Below, piece after piece: positions 17,811 through 26,548 of a DNA stretch of 64,000 nucleotides (positions are counted from its first letter, which is position 1; each line of letters opens with the position of its first letter). The DNA lies in NCBI RefSeq assembly GCF_014831675.1, contig NZ_VJXY01000004.1, forward strand, positions 1 through 64,000. Direction: 5' to 3'. The notes beneath the pieces are model-generated. The model was not told where the DNA came from. It did not search any database and saw nothing but the letters and a program-made list of their open reading frames with translations. The stretch is from Komarekiella delphini-convector SJRDD-AB1. GTDB taxonomy: Bacteria; Cyanobacteriota; Cyanobacteriia; Cyanobacteriales; Nostocaceae. The position numbers and the translations under genes were made by a program.

Positions 17811-20357
17811 ATGACTCAAACTCCTGAACTCAAAACCCAAACTTTGCAAGTTGGCGGTATGGACTGCGGAAGCTGCGCCAAGACAATTGAAGTCGCTTTG
17901 CAACAGTTACATGGTGTGACAGAAGCAACAGTAAACTTTACAACTGGTAAGGCTAGGGTTTCTTATGATCCAGAGATATTGAGTGAAAAGAGTATCTATA
18001 ACCAAATTAAAGGTTTGGGTTATACGATAGAGCAAAGTCATGAGGCACAATCCCATCAGCATACTCATTCCTGTGGCGGTGAACACGACCATGACCACCA
18101 AAATCATGACCATAACGTAGATATGGTTTCTCTGCAAACGCTACAGCTACAAATTGGCGGGATGGATTGTGGCAGTTGTGCCAAAACCATTGAGGTTGGG
18201 GTGCAGAAGATAATAGGCGTACAAGAAGCATCGGTCAGTTTTGCTAACGAAAGATTGCATATATCCTATGACCCACAATTGGTGAATGAGAAAGCAATTT
18301 ATGACCGGGTTAAAGATTTAGGTTATACGGTTGAGAAGGGAGCAACGCGATTTGGTGAGGTCAGTTCTCATCATCATACTGATTCTTATGGTCATGACCA
18401 CGAGTATGATCATAACCACGAGCATTCTCAGCCAATAAACAAGTTAAAACAAAAACAAAAATCCGACCTCACAAGCTGGAGATTCTGGATTGAAAATCGT
18501 CGGGGACAGAGTGTCATACTTGCAGGCATAGGCTTAGTTTTAGGTTTACTTAATCAGTATTTAATGCTACCTATCTGGATTGCACGAGCTTTTTATGGCA
18601 TTGGTATAGTAATTGCTGGCTATCCGATCGCACGGGCTGGTTTGTTTGAGTTGCGCTTGCGTCGCGCCGATATGAATCTGCTCATGACTATTTCGGTGAT
18701 TGGGGCAGTAATTTTAGGAGACTGGTTTGAAGGGGGGCTGGTTGTCTTTTTGTTCTCTTTAGGCACAACATTGCAAGTTTTCACCTTTGGTCGTACCCGC
18801 AATGCAATTCGCTCATTGATGGATTTGACTCCACATACTGCTACAGTTAAGCGCGGGAATCAGGAATTTACAGTTCCCGTCGAAAGTATTCAGCTAGGTG
18901 AAGTTTTGACGATTCGACCAGGAGGGCGTGTGGCGTTGGATGGTGTGGTTGTTTCTGGTAACAGTGCTATTGACCAATCTCCAATTACGGGAGAGTCAAT
19001 TCCAGAAGATAAAGCCGTTGGGGATACTGTCTTTGCAGGCACTTTAAATCAGACAGGTTTTTTAGAAGTCAAAGTTACGCACACTGCTAGCGATACAACC
19101 GTTGCCAAAATTATTAATTTGGTAGAACAAGCTCAAGAAAGCCGCGCACCTTCACAGCAGTGGGTGGATAAGTTTGCACAGGTTTACACACCGATAGTGA
19201 TTTTAACTGCGATCGCCATTGCCCTAATTCCGCCCTTAGCTTTTGCTCAACCTTTTAACGTCTGGCTTTACCGCGCACTGGTCATGCTAGTAATTGCTTG
19301 TCCCTGTGCCTTAGTCATTTCTACCCCAGTTTCCATTGTCAGTGCTATTGGTGCTGCAACTCGGCGGGGCGTTTTATTTAAAGGGGGTAATGCACTGGAA
19401 ACGGCTGGACATCTAACTACCCTTGCTTTTGATAAAACTGGCACAATTACCCAAGGGATGCCTATTGTGCAGCAGGTTTATGACTTGGGGAAAGTGAGTG
19501 CAGACATGATATTACAGATTGCCGCTTCCTTAGAACAAAAGTCTGAACATCCCTTAGCAAAAGCTATTGTGGCCAAGGCTCAAGAGATGGGGCTGGAGTT
19601 AGAAACTCCCCTTGATTTTACCGCATTACCTGGTAAAGGGATTCAGGCAAACTTTGGTGAGATGTTATATCTGGTTGGTAATCGACGGTTGTTTTCAGAC
19701 CAAGGTATTTGCTTGTCTGATGAAGCTGAATCTTTGTTAACTGAAATTGAACAACTCGGTCAAATTCCGGTGTTGGTAGGGACGAACGAAGGGTTATTAG
19801 GAGCGATCGCCCTCTCTGATGGTATCCGCTTGGAAGCCACCGAAGCCCTGCGACAATTGAAGCGGGTTGGATTGAAGCGATTGGTGATGTTGACAGGCGA
19901 TCGTACTGTTGTGGCCAAGCAAATTGCCCAACAAGTTGGAATTACAGAGTATCAGGCAGAACTGTTACCTGAAGATAAACTGCAAACAATTCAACAGTTG
20001 CGTCGTCACGGGGTAGTAGGTATGGTTGGAGATGGCATTAACGATGCACCTGCTTTAGCTACGGCAGATATTAGTTTTGCTGTGGGTGGAATTGATATCG
20101 CTTTGGAGACAGCAGATGTGGTGCTGGTAGGTAGTGACTTGAGACAGCTTGCTTATGCAGTAGATTTAAGCCGACGTACTGTGTCAGTGATTCAACAGAA
20201 TGTGGTTTTTTCTCTGGTAACTAAGGCTTTATTTTTACTATTGGGAACGTTTGGGTTTGTTGGTTTAGCGATCGCCGTCTTAGCTGATACAGGAACTTCC
20301 CTGCTAGTAACTGCAAATGGAATGCGTCTGTTTAAAACCAAAACTTTTAAAAATTAA
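17811..20357 (+). CDS. Zn/Cd-type P1B ATPase with two HMA domains and His-rich linkers
   Basis: ATP-driven metal exporter of about 848 residues from the ATG at 17811. The N-terminus has two heavy-metal-associated domains, each with GGMDCGSCAKTIE, each followed by a His-rich linker (HDHDHQNHDH and HDHEYDHNHEH), so the unit is internally duplicated. The catalytic core has ITGES, CPCALVIS (near 19300), the phosphorylation motif DKTGTITQG (near 19435), SEHPLAKAI and GDGINDAPAL. CPCALVIS with an SmtB-type repressor favours Zn, Cd or Pb over Cu. It resembles ZiaA and AztA. An alternative ATG at 17724 would add 29 residues but overlaps the operator. Confidence 0.94.
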   Translation: MTQTPELKTQTLQVGGMDCGSCAKTIEVALQQLHGVTEATVNFTTGKARVSYDPEILSEKSIYNQIKGLGYTIEQSHEAQSHQHTHSCGGEHDHDHQNHDHNVDMVSLQTLQLQIGGMDCGSCAKTIEVGVQKIIGVQEASVSFANERLHISYDPQLVNEKAIYDRVKDLGYTVEKGATRFGEVSSHHHTDSYGHDHEYDHNHEHSQPINKLKQKQKSDLTSWRFWIENRRGQSVILAGIGLVLGLLNQYLMLPIWIARAFYGIGIVIAGYPIARAGLFELRLRRADMNLLMTISVIGAVILGDWFEGGLVVFLFSLGTTLQVFTFGRTRNAIRSLMDLTPHTATVKRGNQEFTVPVESIQLGEVLTIRPGGRVALDGVVVSGNSAIDQSPITGESIPEDKAVGDTVFAGTLNQTGFLEVKVTHTASDTTVAKIINLVEQAQESRAPSQQWVDKFAQVYTPIVILTAIAIALIPPLAFAQPFNVWLYRALVMLVIACPCALVISTPVSIVSAIGAATRRGVLFKGGNALETAGHLTTLAFDKTGTITQGMPIVQQVYDLGKVSADMILQIAASLEQKSEHPLAKAIVAKAQEMGLELETPLDFTALPGKGIQANFGEMLYLVGNRRLFSDQGICLSDEAESLLTEIEQLGQIPVLVGTNEGLLGAIALSDGIRLEATEALRQLKRVGLKRLVMLTGDRTVVAKQIAQQVGITEYQAELLPEDKLQTIQQLRRHGVVGMVGDGINDAPALATADISFAVGGIDIALETADVVLVGSDLRQLAYAVDLSRRTVSVIQQNVVFSLVTKALFLLLGTFGFVGLAIAVLADTGTSLLVTANGMRLFKTKTFKN

Positions 20358-20386
20358 ACAAATAACGCATATTCTACAGAGATTAG

Positions 20387-20405
20387 TAACGTTTAACCAA
20401 CGTTA
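20387..20405. terminator. Bidirectional hairpin between ATPase and PAP2 genes
   Basis: TAACGTT-taacc-AACGTTA forms a perfect 7-bp stem 30 nt after the ATPase stop and just before the convergent PAP2 gene end. Flanks are A/T-rich. It is a likely terminator for one or both genes. Confidence 0.5.
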
Positions 20406-20414
20406 TTAAATGTT

Positions 20415-21113
20415 TTACTCTAGTAATTGCCCTTGCCTCAATCTCTGTAGTTTCAACATCGTGATACATATCATTAACCACAAAAATCCAACACCATACC
20501 CAGCAATTACATCTGTCGGCCAATGTACTCCTAAATATAGGCGACTGATGCCAATTGCCACAATTAGAATAACCGCTAAAACATAGATTAACCGCGAAAA
20601 TTGAGGATAATAAGTAGCTAGTATATAGGCAATAAAACCATACATCACCATAGAGCCTAGTGCATGACCGCTAGGAAAACTAAAAGATTTTTCAGAAATC
20701 AAAAGTGTCCAAAGTTGCGGACGGGGTTTAGAGAAAAATAACTTTAAACCTGTATTTAGAGTTAACCCTCCTATACAAGTAAGCACAAAAATATATGTTT
20801 CTATCCGGTAACGTCGCCACCAAAGTATTCCTAAAGTCATTGCTGCGACTACTACTACTGTCTTTGGATTACCAAGATTCGTAATAAATAACATTAAATT
20901 ATCAAGACTCGGATTGGCAAATTGATGTAACCATAATAAGAAAGATGTATCAAATGCAAAAGCTTCTGTCTCTAAAACTTCTTCAGCAAGCTTGGCGACA
21001 ACAAACAGGATCAGCAAACAAATTGCAAGTCCAACTATACCAATTGTGGCAATTAAAGGAGCTAAACGAGGGTATATATCGCGCAGCCAAAAGTTAGAAA
21101 TTTTTCGTATCAT
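20415..21113 (-). CDS. PAP2-family membrane phosphatase
   Basis: Integral-membrane lipid phosphatase of 232 residues. The three PAP2 catalytic motifs are present: KLFFSKPRPQ, SFPSGHALGSM and SRLYLGVHWPTDVIAGYG. About five or six hydrophobic helices can be drawn. Members dephosphorylate phosphatidic acid or undecaprenyl pyrophosphate, so a role in envelope lipid or carrier recycling is likely. A Box B promoter lies directly upstream, placing it with the envelope regulon. Confidence 0.92.
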   Translation of the reverse strand: MIRKISNFWLRDIYPRLAPLIATIGIVGLAICLLILFVVAKLAEEVLETEAFAFDTSFLLWLHQFANPSLDNLMLFITNLGNPKTVVVVAAMTLGILWWRRYRIETYIFVLTCIGGLTLNTGLKLFFSKPRPQLWTLLISEKSFSFPSGHALGSMVMYGFIAYILATYYPQFSRLIYVLAVILIVAIGISRLYLGVHWPTDVIAGYGVGFLWLMICITMLKLQRLRQGQLLE

Positions 21114-21143
21114 TGAATATGTCTAAGTCTGTTATGGATTTAT

Positions 21144-21176
21144 AGCTTACAAAATAATAGTCAAGAACTTGAAAAG
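21144..21176 (-). promoter_or_regulatory. Box B promoter upstream of the PAP2 gene
   Basis: Minus strand CTTTTCA-AGTT-CTTGACT (21176-21159), 9 nt, TAAGCT (21149-21144), then the start codon 31 nt further. The second half-site is perfect and the spacing is the same as in every other Box B copy. Confidence 0.8.
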
Positions 21177-21221
21177 ACGATTTTGAATCGAAAATAGAGT
21201 TATTTTGCTCAAACTAGGCTT

Positions 21222-22889
21222 CTAAGTACCTGGTTTAAAGTAATCTAGTAACCTATCTCCTGAATCTGCCCTTACTAAGGCTACTACTACATCGGGTAGT
21301 ACAGCTAAATTGGGATACACTAAGTAACGAGGTTCCCAATGAGGAGTAAACTTATCTTTAAATGTATGTAAACCCTTAAAGTTATAAAACTTATTTAAGT
21401 GTTCGTAAAGATATTTTAATGCTTTCTCCAAAGTGGGAGAATTTTGTGTTTCTCCAACTCCAGAAAGTGCTGATAATCCCAAATTAAAACCGTCATAATT
21501 TAGTTGCTGAAAGTGCTGAAACATTGAGACAAATAAAAATTCCATTGTCCCTTTTTCAATGTGTGTACGTCGTCGCATTAAGTCGATAGTAATTTCATTT
21601 TTTTGATACTCTGATATCACATTGGCGAAGGCACTTATTGTTCCTTCTGGGGTATGTACAACCACTATTTCACATTCACACAAGTAGTCATAATCAAACC
21701 AACCAACAGAAAATTTTTTCTCGGCTCCCTGCATCATCTTAAGCCATTCATCACTTACTGACCTCAATTCTGTTAATAATTCATTGGCAATCGGTGGTTG
21801 ATAAAATTTAACTTGATGACCTGACTTAGTAAGTCTATTGAGAGCATTTCTTAAGTTCTGGTTAGCTTTGCCTTGAAGGGTGAAGCTATGTAAGTCAACA
21901 ATTGCCTCCTCACCAATTTGAACAGTACGGTAGCCTAAAGATTTATATATATCTAAATCATCTGGTAAAGTTTGATAAAATGCGGGATACCAGTCATTTT
22001 TCTCACAAAATAGCTGAAACCCAACAATTATTTCTTGTCTTTCTTCAAGCGGGCCAATGGGGTCGCCCAAAGCTATTGCACCTCTACCTTTTGCTACATA
22101 ACCAATGAAGCTTTTTCCAGAAGGACTGAAATAATAAGTTTTATCATCAAAGAGAGTAAATCTTGCTAGAGAAGATTTTCCATATTGTTCTACAATTTCT
22201 TTTGCTCGTTTTCTTTCTACATCTAAAGCAGAACTTCTTAATAAGACCGGACGCAAGAGCATGAATAAAGCATAAGCTAATGTAGAAGCACCTACTAAAT
22301 ATATTGAATTAGCGAAAAACTGTCCAAATCGCGTTGTAGGTTCTAACCCTGCATTATCAGCTGTGAAAAACATTGCCAAAGTTTGCAGCAACGCTTCTGG
22401 TAAGTCAAAATTAACCGTATATTGCCTATCTAGTAGAAAGAAACCTACAGTGCCGTAAGCTAATGTAAACAGCAATGCACCAATTAAAACTCGAATTCCC
22501 TGAGTGATGGAAGGACGATCTGATTGTGCTGTAAAAACATTACGCATTAAAATAAGTTGAGCTAGTAAAACTCCAGCCAGCAAACTTTCTTCATAGTCTA
22601 AACCTTTGATTAAATGGCTAATAATAGTTACAATTAACAACCCAACTGTTAGTAACCAAGCTACTCGCTTACGTCGTAATAAATTAGCTGCCAGAGTTAA
22701 CAATATAAATCCAGTGATTGCTGCAAAAAAATGTCCACCCGCGCGGATATCAAAAGGGACAAATTGCTCTATCAATTCTGTGCGTCTAGGCGAATTAGGA
22801 GTAACCGCAGATATCAAATTCACAACCCCTACTATGGCGGTTAAAATAGAGGCTGTCCACAATCCAATGCGTTGACGTTTATTTAGCAA
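21222..22889 (-). CDS. MprF-type lysyl-phosphatidylglycerol synthase domain protein
   Basis: Membrane protein of 555 residues. An N-terminal set of about six helices precedes a C-terminal DUF2156 aminoacyltransferase domain (about 240-555) with FDDKTYYFSPSGKSFIGYVAKGRGAIALGDPIGP, LVSMFQHF-like segments and NLGLSALSGVG. MprF transfers an amino acid from tRNA to phosphatidylglycerol and its N-terminal domain flips the product. Here the flippase part is missing. The frame is open upstream to an in-frame TAG at 22971-22973, beyond which a flippase fragment continues in the same frame. The start shown is a TTG; no ATG is available upstream, so translation may be impaired. Confidence 0.82.
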   Translation of the reverse strand: MLNKRQRIGLWTASILTAIVGVVNLISAVTPNSPRRTELIEQFVPFDIRAGGHFFAAITGFILLTLAANLLRRKRVAWLLTVGLLIVTIISHLIKGLDYEESLLAGVLLAQLILMRNVFTAQSDRPSITQGIRVLIGALLFTLAYGTVGFFLLDRQYTVNFDLPEALLQTLAMFFTADNAGLEPTTRFGQFFANSIYLVGASTLAYALFMLLRPVLLRSSALDVERKRAKEIVEQYGKSSLARFTLFDDKTYYFSPSGKSFIGYVAKGRGAIALGDPIGPLEERQEIIVGFQLFCEKNDWYPAFYQTLPDDLDIYKSLGYRTVQIGEEAIVDLHSFTLQGKANQNLRNALNRLTKSGHQVKFYQPPIANELLTELRSVSDEWLKMMQGAEKKFSVGWFDYDYLCECEIVVVHTPEGTISAFANVISEYQKNEITIDLMRRRTHIEKGTMEFLFVSMFQHFQQLNYDGFNLGLSALSGVGETQNSPTLEKALKYLYEHLNKFYNFKGLHTFKDKFTPHWEPRYLVYPNLAVLPDVVVALVRADSGDRLLDYFKPGT

Positions 22890-22970
22890 TTGCTTTTCCT
22901 CACTTTGCTTAATTATTTGATTGTGTCGTAGAGCAAGTTTAATTTCAAGTTGGGTTAAACATAAATTAAG

Positions 22971-23285
22971 CTAGGAACGCGCTTTTAGCCGTTGATTAAT
23001 TTCATACAAACCCAGCAATGCCACTGCAACTATCAAGGGCAAGATGTAGTAAATTCCTCGGTAAGCTATTAGTGAACCCAAAGCTGCTGGGGCTGTTATT
23101 TCTGATGGCAGTAGCAAAAGTATTACGGTTTCAAACACCCCTAAACCTCCAGGAACGTTGCTAACAATACCTGCAATCATTGCTAGTAAGTAGATACTAG
23201 CAAAGCCGAAATAGGACAAAGGAATACTTGGGGGTAACAGAAGATAGAGAACAGCGATCACCAATCCCCATATCGATAGTGACGG
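22971..23285 (-). pseudogene. MprF/UPF0104-type flippase C-terminal fragment
   Basis: The minus-strand frame contains LLLPPSIPLSYFGFASIYLLAMIAG, NVPGGLGVFETVILLLLP and the end LLGLYEINQRLKARS, typical of the last helices of the lysyl-PG flippase domain. It shares frame with the MprF synthase gene and is separated from it by one TAG. On its upstream side it is joined near 23285 to an unrelated permease fragment, and the first 20 or so residues of the ORF come from the wrong frame of that fragment. Confidence 0.75.
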
Positions 23286-23770
23286 CGAATTAAGAGAAAT
23301 AAACTGACAACGAGAGGAATAGCTAGAACTACAACCCAAGCTCCTGCTTGGAATTTTGTCACAATAATCACAACCGCAACGATAAAAGTAGCGATCGCCC
23401 CCATACCATTGATGATTGCGCTAGTACCCCAACCTGAAGTTTGTTCCTTAAACTAATGACGTACCATTCCGGCTTGCGAGAGGGTAAAGAAGGTAAACAC
23501 CCCAACAGCATACAGAGGGATAATCGCGTTGACTTCGCCTTGAAAAATAATGGTAAGAATAGCAGCTAAAACACTCAGTAAAATAATACCGTTAGAATAC
23601 ACCAGGCGATCGCCCAACAGTAACAACTGTCGAGGCAGAAAACTATCTCTGGCTAACAGTGAGGCAAGTCGCGGAAAATCTGCATAACTGGTATTTGCAG
23701 CTAGTAGCAAGATTAATAATGTCGTAAACTGCAAAAAATAATATAGTATTCCGCTACCAAAGATTTGAAG
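23286..23770 (-). pseudogene. APC-family permease fragment with nonsense codon
   Basis: The minus strand reads LQIFGSGILYYFLQFTTLLI, LLLAANTSYADFPRLASLLA, RDSFLPRQLLLLGDRLVYSN and so on to GMVRH, a TAG at 23453, then FKEQTSGWGTSAIINGMGAI, VVIIVTKFQAGAWVVVLAIP and IRRHY. The TAG replaces the usual Trp codon. It is the middle to late part of an amino-acid/polyamine-type permease. Both ends are lost: upstream it overlaps the esterase 3' end, downstream it fuses to the flippase remnant. Confidence 0.78.
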
Positions 23771-24642
23771 GTAAGTTGGTCTACTAGATGTTTGTGCCAG
23801 TAGTTCCAGCCAACATCTGCGCCAACAATACCATGACCGCCAAGAAAAGCATGGAATTCGTTTGCAATTCCTAACTTATCTAGAGTTTGATGAAACTGCT
23901 GAGTTGATGTCAGAAATTCTTGATCTTGCTCTCCAGCATCCAAATATGCTCTAATGCGTTCACGTTCTGCTACTGGTATTGTTTTAATAAAATCTTGGGG
24001 GCTATTTGCTGTACCACTACTATCGGTAAAGTAGCCACTAGAACTAAAGAAAACATTAAAGTTATTCAGGTGGCGTAAACCAATATTAAACGCTCCCCAA
24101 CCACCACTTGACTGTCCTCCCATTGCCCAAAACTGCGGTTCATTCAACGTCCGATAACGAGATTTCACAATTTTGACTAACTCTGAACCAATCAAAGTGC
24201 CAACTTTACCATTGGGGCCATCATAGTAATCTGAATCCCAAAACGGACTTGTACCGCGCTTGTCATTGCCATCTGGGGTAATCACTATTGAATGAGTTAA
24301 TTTGTCACTTTTGTAAAGGTCATGTAGTACGGAGGTGACAGCCGCTTTATCCTGATAAGCACGAGCATCTCCATGTCCCCCGTGCAGTAGGAAGATGACT
24401 GGATAGCGTTTGTTTGGGTTCTTGGCATAGTCGGGAGGAAGAATTAAGCCATATTGTCGCACTTCTCCCATTGCCTTGCTGTTGAAAGTCTTTAGCTCAA
24501 AGGACAATCCTGTATTTTTTTCTACCTGCGGAGGATCAAGTTGCGGCGCACCAGCAATGAACACGTACCAATAACCAGTTGCCAACAAGGTAGCAACTAT
24601 GGCCATACCTGCTAGTAAAATATTTGACCATCGTAACTTCAT
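23713..24642 (-). CDS. Alpha/beta-hydrolase esterase, secreted or membrane-anchored
   Basis: Esterase-D-like alpha/beta hydrolase of 309 residues with an N-terminal membrane or signal segment (LLAGMAIVATLLATGYWYVFIAGA). The fold is supported by RYPVIFLLHGGHGD (oxyanion region), nucleophile elbow GGQSSGGWG, candidate acid in YLDAGEQDQ and catalytic His in LGGHGIVGADVGWNYW. The last 15 or so residues (VAEYYIIFCSLRHY) are translated from the neighbouring permease remnant in another frame, so the native C-terminus was probably replaced at the rearrangement junction near 23770. Confidence 0.82.
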   Translation of the reverse strand: MKLRWSNILLAGMAIVATLLATGYWYVFIAGAPQLDPPQVEKNTGLSFELKTFNSKAMGEVRQYGLILPPDYAKNPNKRYPVIFLLHGGHGDARAYQDKAAVTSVLHDLYKSDKLTHSIVITPDGNDKRGTSPFWDSDYYDGPNGKVGTLIGSELVKIVKSRYRTLNEPQFWAMGGQSSGGWGAFNIGLRHLNNFNVFFSSSGYFTDSSGTANSPQDFIKTIPVAERERIRAYLDAGEQDQEFLTSTQQFHQTLDKLGIANEFHAFLGGHGIVGADVGWNYWHKHLVDQLTFKSLVAEYYIIFCSLRHY

Positions 24643-24731
24643 CTATAATTTCCTTGGTTATTATCTCAAAATAATATTAAAATTACACTTCTCTATAATT
24701 GCTCAAAATTAAAATAGTAGACAATTATTTG

Positions 24732-25115
24732 TTAACCAGCTATAAAACTAATAATCAGCCCAGTCAAAACAATCAAAGTCAAAATAATATAGGTGATATC
24801 TCGCTGACGCATAAAAGCTAACAGAGAAAAAGCAACTCTAGCAACAGGAGTAGCAATTAATAACAACAACCCAAGTTGAATAATGCCACGACGGCGACCT
24901 GATAATGCTGAGGTTGCTACTCCTTCAGGAGAGCGAAAAGCTGGAGGTTCACCGCGAAAAATTTGATAATTAGGAGTTTCTTTGCCGTGATAAATTAGGT
25001 ATAAAACTCCGCCGAGCAAGACTAAAGCTGAAGAGAAAAGTACGCCATATCTTAACAAATTACCGACCAAAATTTCGACTTGTCTTTCACTCAAGTTGTG
25101 TCGATTTTGGAACAT
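24732..25115 (-). CDS. DUF1634 membrane protein
   Basis: Small membrane protein of 127 residues with three hydrophobic segments (YGVLFSSALVLLGGVLYLIYHG, IIQLGLLLLIATPVARVAFSLLAF, YIILTLIVLTGLIISFIAG) and the family motif ATPVARV. DUF1634 genes regularly follow TauE/SafE permeases, as here, where it begins 1 nt after that gene ends. The pair probably forms one anion-export unit. Confidence 0.87.
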   Translation of the reverse strand: MFQNRHNLSERQVEILVGNLLRYGVLFSSALVLLGGVLYLIYHGKETPNYQIFRGEPPAFRSPEGVATSALSGRRRGIIQLGLLLLIATPVARVAFSLLAFMRQRDITYIILTLIVLTGLIISFIAG

Positions 25116-25116
25116 T

Positions 25117-25953
25117 TTAAATTCTCCCAGTCAAGCCGTTATAAATCATTTGAATTGCCAATAGCACAATGACTAAACTAAAAATATTTCTTAAAACGCC
25201 TACTCTTGCTTTTACTAATACCTTAGCTCCCAACAATGCGCCTAAAAGTACTCCTAACATGACAGGCATTGCCAGTCCAGGGTCAATATAACCTCGTTTC
25301 AGGTACACACCCGCGCTAGCTGCTGCTGTCACCCCAATCATAAAGTTACTGGTAGTAGTAGAAACCTTAAACGGAATCCGCATGAATTGATCCATTGCTA
25401 GTACCTTGAGTGCGCCAGAACCAATACCAAGTAACCCGGAAAGCACTCCGGCGACAAACATCAGACTAAATCCTACAGGAACAGCATGGACATTGTAAGG
25501 TTGTTCACCTGACTGTGTTGGGTAAGTGCTGTTTAGCTTTAAACGAGTTGCTAAACGATCAGGTGGAGTATCAGCTGAGTGTTCAGGACGGGATTGACGC
25601 GAGAGATAAGCGCTGTAAAGTAAAACAAATCCAAAGACCACAGCGAGTATTCTAGTGGAAACAAAAGCGGCTATAGTTGCACCTGCGATCGCTCCAAACG
25701 TCGTTGCTACTTCTAAGAACATTCCCAAGCGTAAATTAGTGTAGCCTTCTTTGACGTAAGCAGAAGCAGCGCCGGAAGAAGTTGCAATTACAGATACTAG
25801 CGAAGCACCAATTGCGTAACGAATGTCAACACCAAAAACCAAAGTTAATAGAGGGACAAGCACCACTCCACCACCTAAGCCTGTCAACGCTCCCAAAAAG
25901 CCTGCTGTAGCAGAACTAATCCAGACTAGTAGGGTAAATTCTAAAACATTCAA
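25117..25953 (-). CDS. TauE/SafE-family sulfite/organic-anion permease
   Basis: Membrane permease of about 279 residues with the two family repeats: GFLGALTGLGGGVVLVPLLTL near the start and GVLSGLLGIGSGALKVLAMDQFM in the middle. About eight helices can be drawn. I choose the TTG at 25953 because GGAGG lies 7 nt before it; an upstream in-frame start at 25989 is possible but encodes a poorly conserved extension. It is followed after 1 nt by DUF1634. The family exports sulfite, sulfoacetate or related anions. A shorter paralogue follows at 26075 and a broken third copy is at 28657. Confidence 0.87.
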   Translation of the reverse strand: MNVLEFTLLVWISSATAGFLGALTGLGGGVVLVPLLTLVFGVDIRYAIGASLVSVIATSSGAASAYVKEGYTNLRLGMFLEVATTFGAIAGATIAAFVSTRILAVVFGFVLLYSAYLSRQSRPEHSADTPPDRLATRLKLNSTYPTQSGEQPYNVHAVPVGFSLMFVAGVLSGLLGIGSGALKVLAMDQFMRIPFKVSTTTSNFMIGVTAAASAGVYLKRGYIDPGLAMPVMLGVLLGALLGAKVLVKARVGVLRNIFSLVIVLLAIQMIYNGLTGRI

Positions 25954-26074
25954 GCGAACACCTCCGGTGGGCGCGTCATGCCAACGCACCTTCGCTTCTA
26001 AATTAAACGTTGCTTATGAAAAAACTCAATAGCAACATCTGCATTATATGGTAAGCAAGTTAAGAAATAATTAA

Positions 26075-26452
26075 TTACACGGAATCATGAGGGGTTGCAA
26101 ATAAAACTCTAGCAGCACTAAGAATTAGTAGCAAGGCGAATATTTTAGTTAAAACCCTATTCGGTAAACTCGTTCCTATTTTGGCACCGAACCACCCACC
26201 TAAAATAAATCCTAGACAGAGAAGTGCAGCTACTTTTATGTCTACATATCCTTGCTTATAATAAGTCCATGCTGCTAATAAATCTATTGGTGGAACTAAC
26301 AAAGCCAATGTAGTTCCTTGCGCTTGGTGCTGAGAGAATCCTAAGAAAAAAATCAAGGCAGGCAAAATAATTATTCCACCACCAATGCCTGTCATGCCAC
26401 TAACAATTCCTGCTATCAATCCCAAAATTATGCAAAGCCAAATATTAGTCAT
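26075..26452 (-). CDS. Half-length TauE/SafE-family protein
   Basis: Membrane protein of 125 residues carrying one TauE/SafE repeat (GLIAGIVSGMTGIGGGIIILPALIFFLGFSQHQAQGTTLALL, then LLCLGFILGGWFGAKIGTSLPNRVLTKIFALLLILSA). It is about half the usual length, so it could act as a dimer of half-transporters, a known form in this superfamily. No frame disruption is evident. It lies 85 nt upstream of the full-length paralogue and downstream of the third sigma factor. Confidence 0.82.
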   Translation of the reverse strand: MTNIWLCIILGLIAGIVSGMTGIGGGIIILPALIFFLGFSQHQAQGTTLALLVPPIDLLAAWTYYKQGYVDIKVAALLCLGFILGGWFGAKIGTSLPNRVLTKIFALLLILSAARVLFATPHDSV

Positions 26453-26548
26453 GATTAAATTTCTTCCTAATTAATGTAATGAAAGCTAGAATCACAGAGT
26501 TTTTTGTTAGCTAAAATTGATGTTCCTATACGTATACTGCTATCAGCA

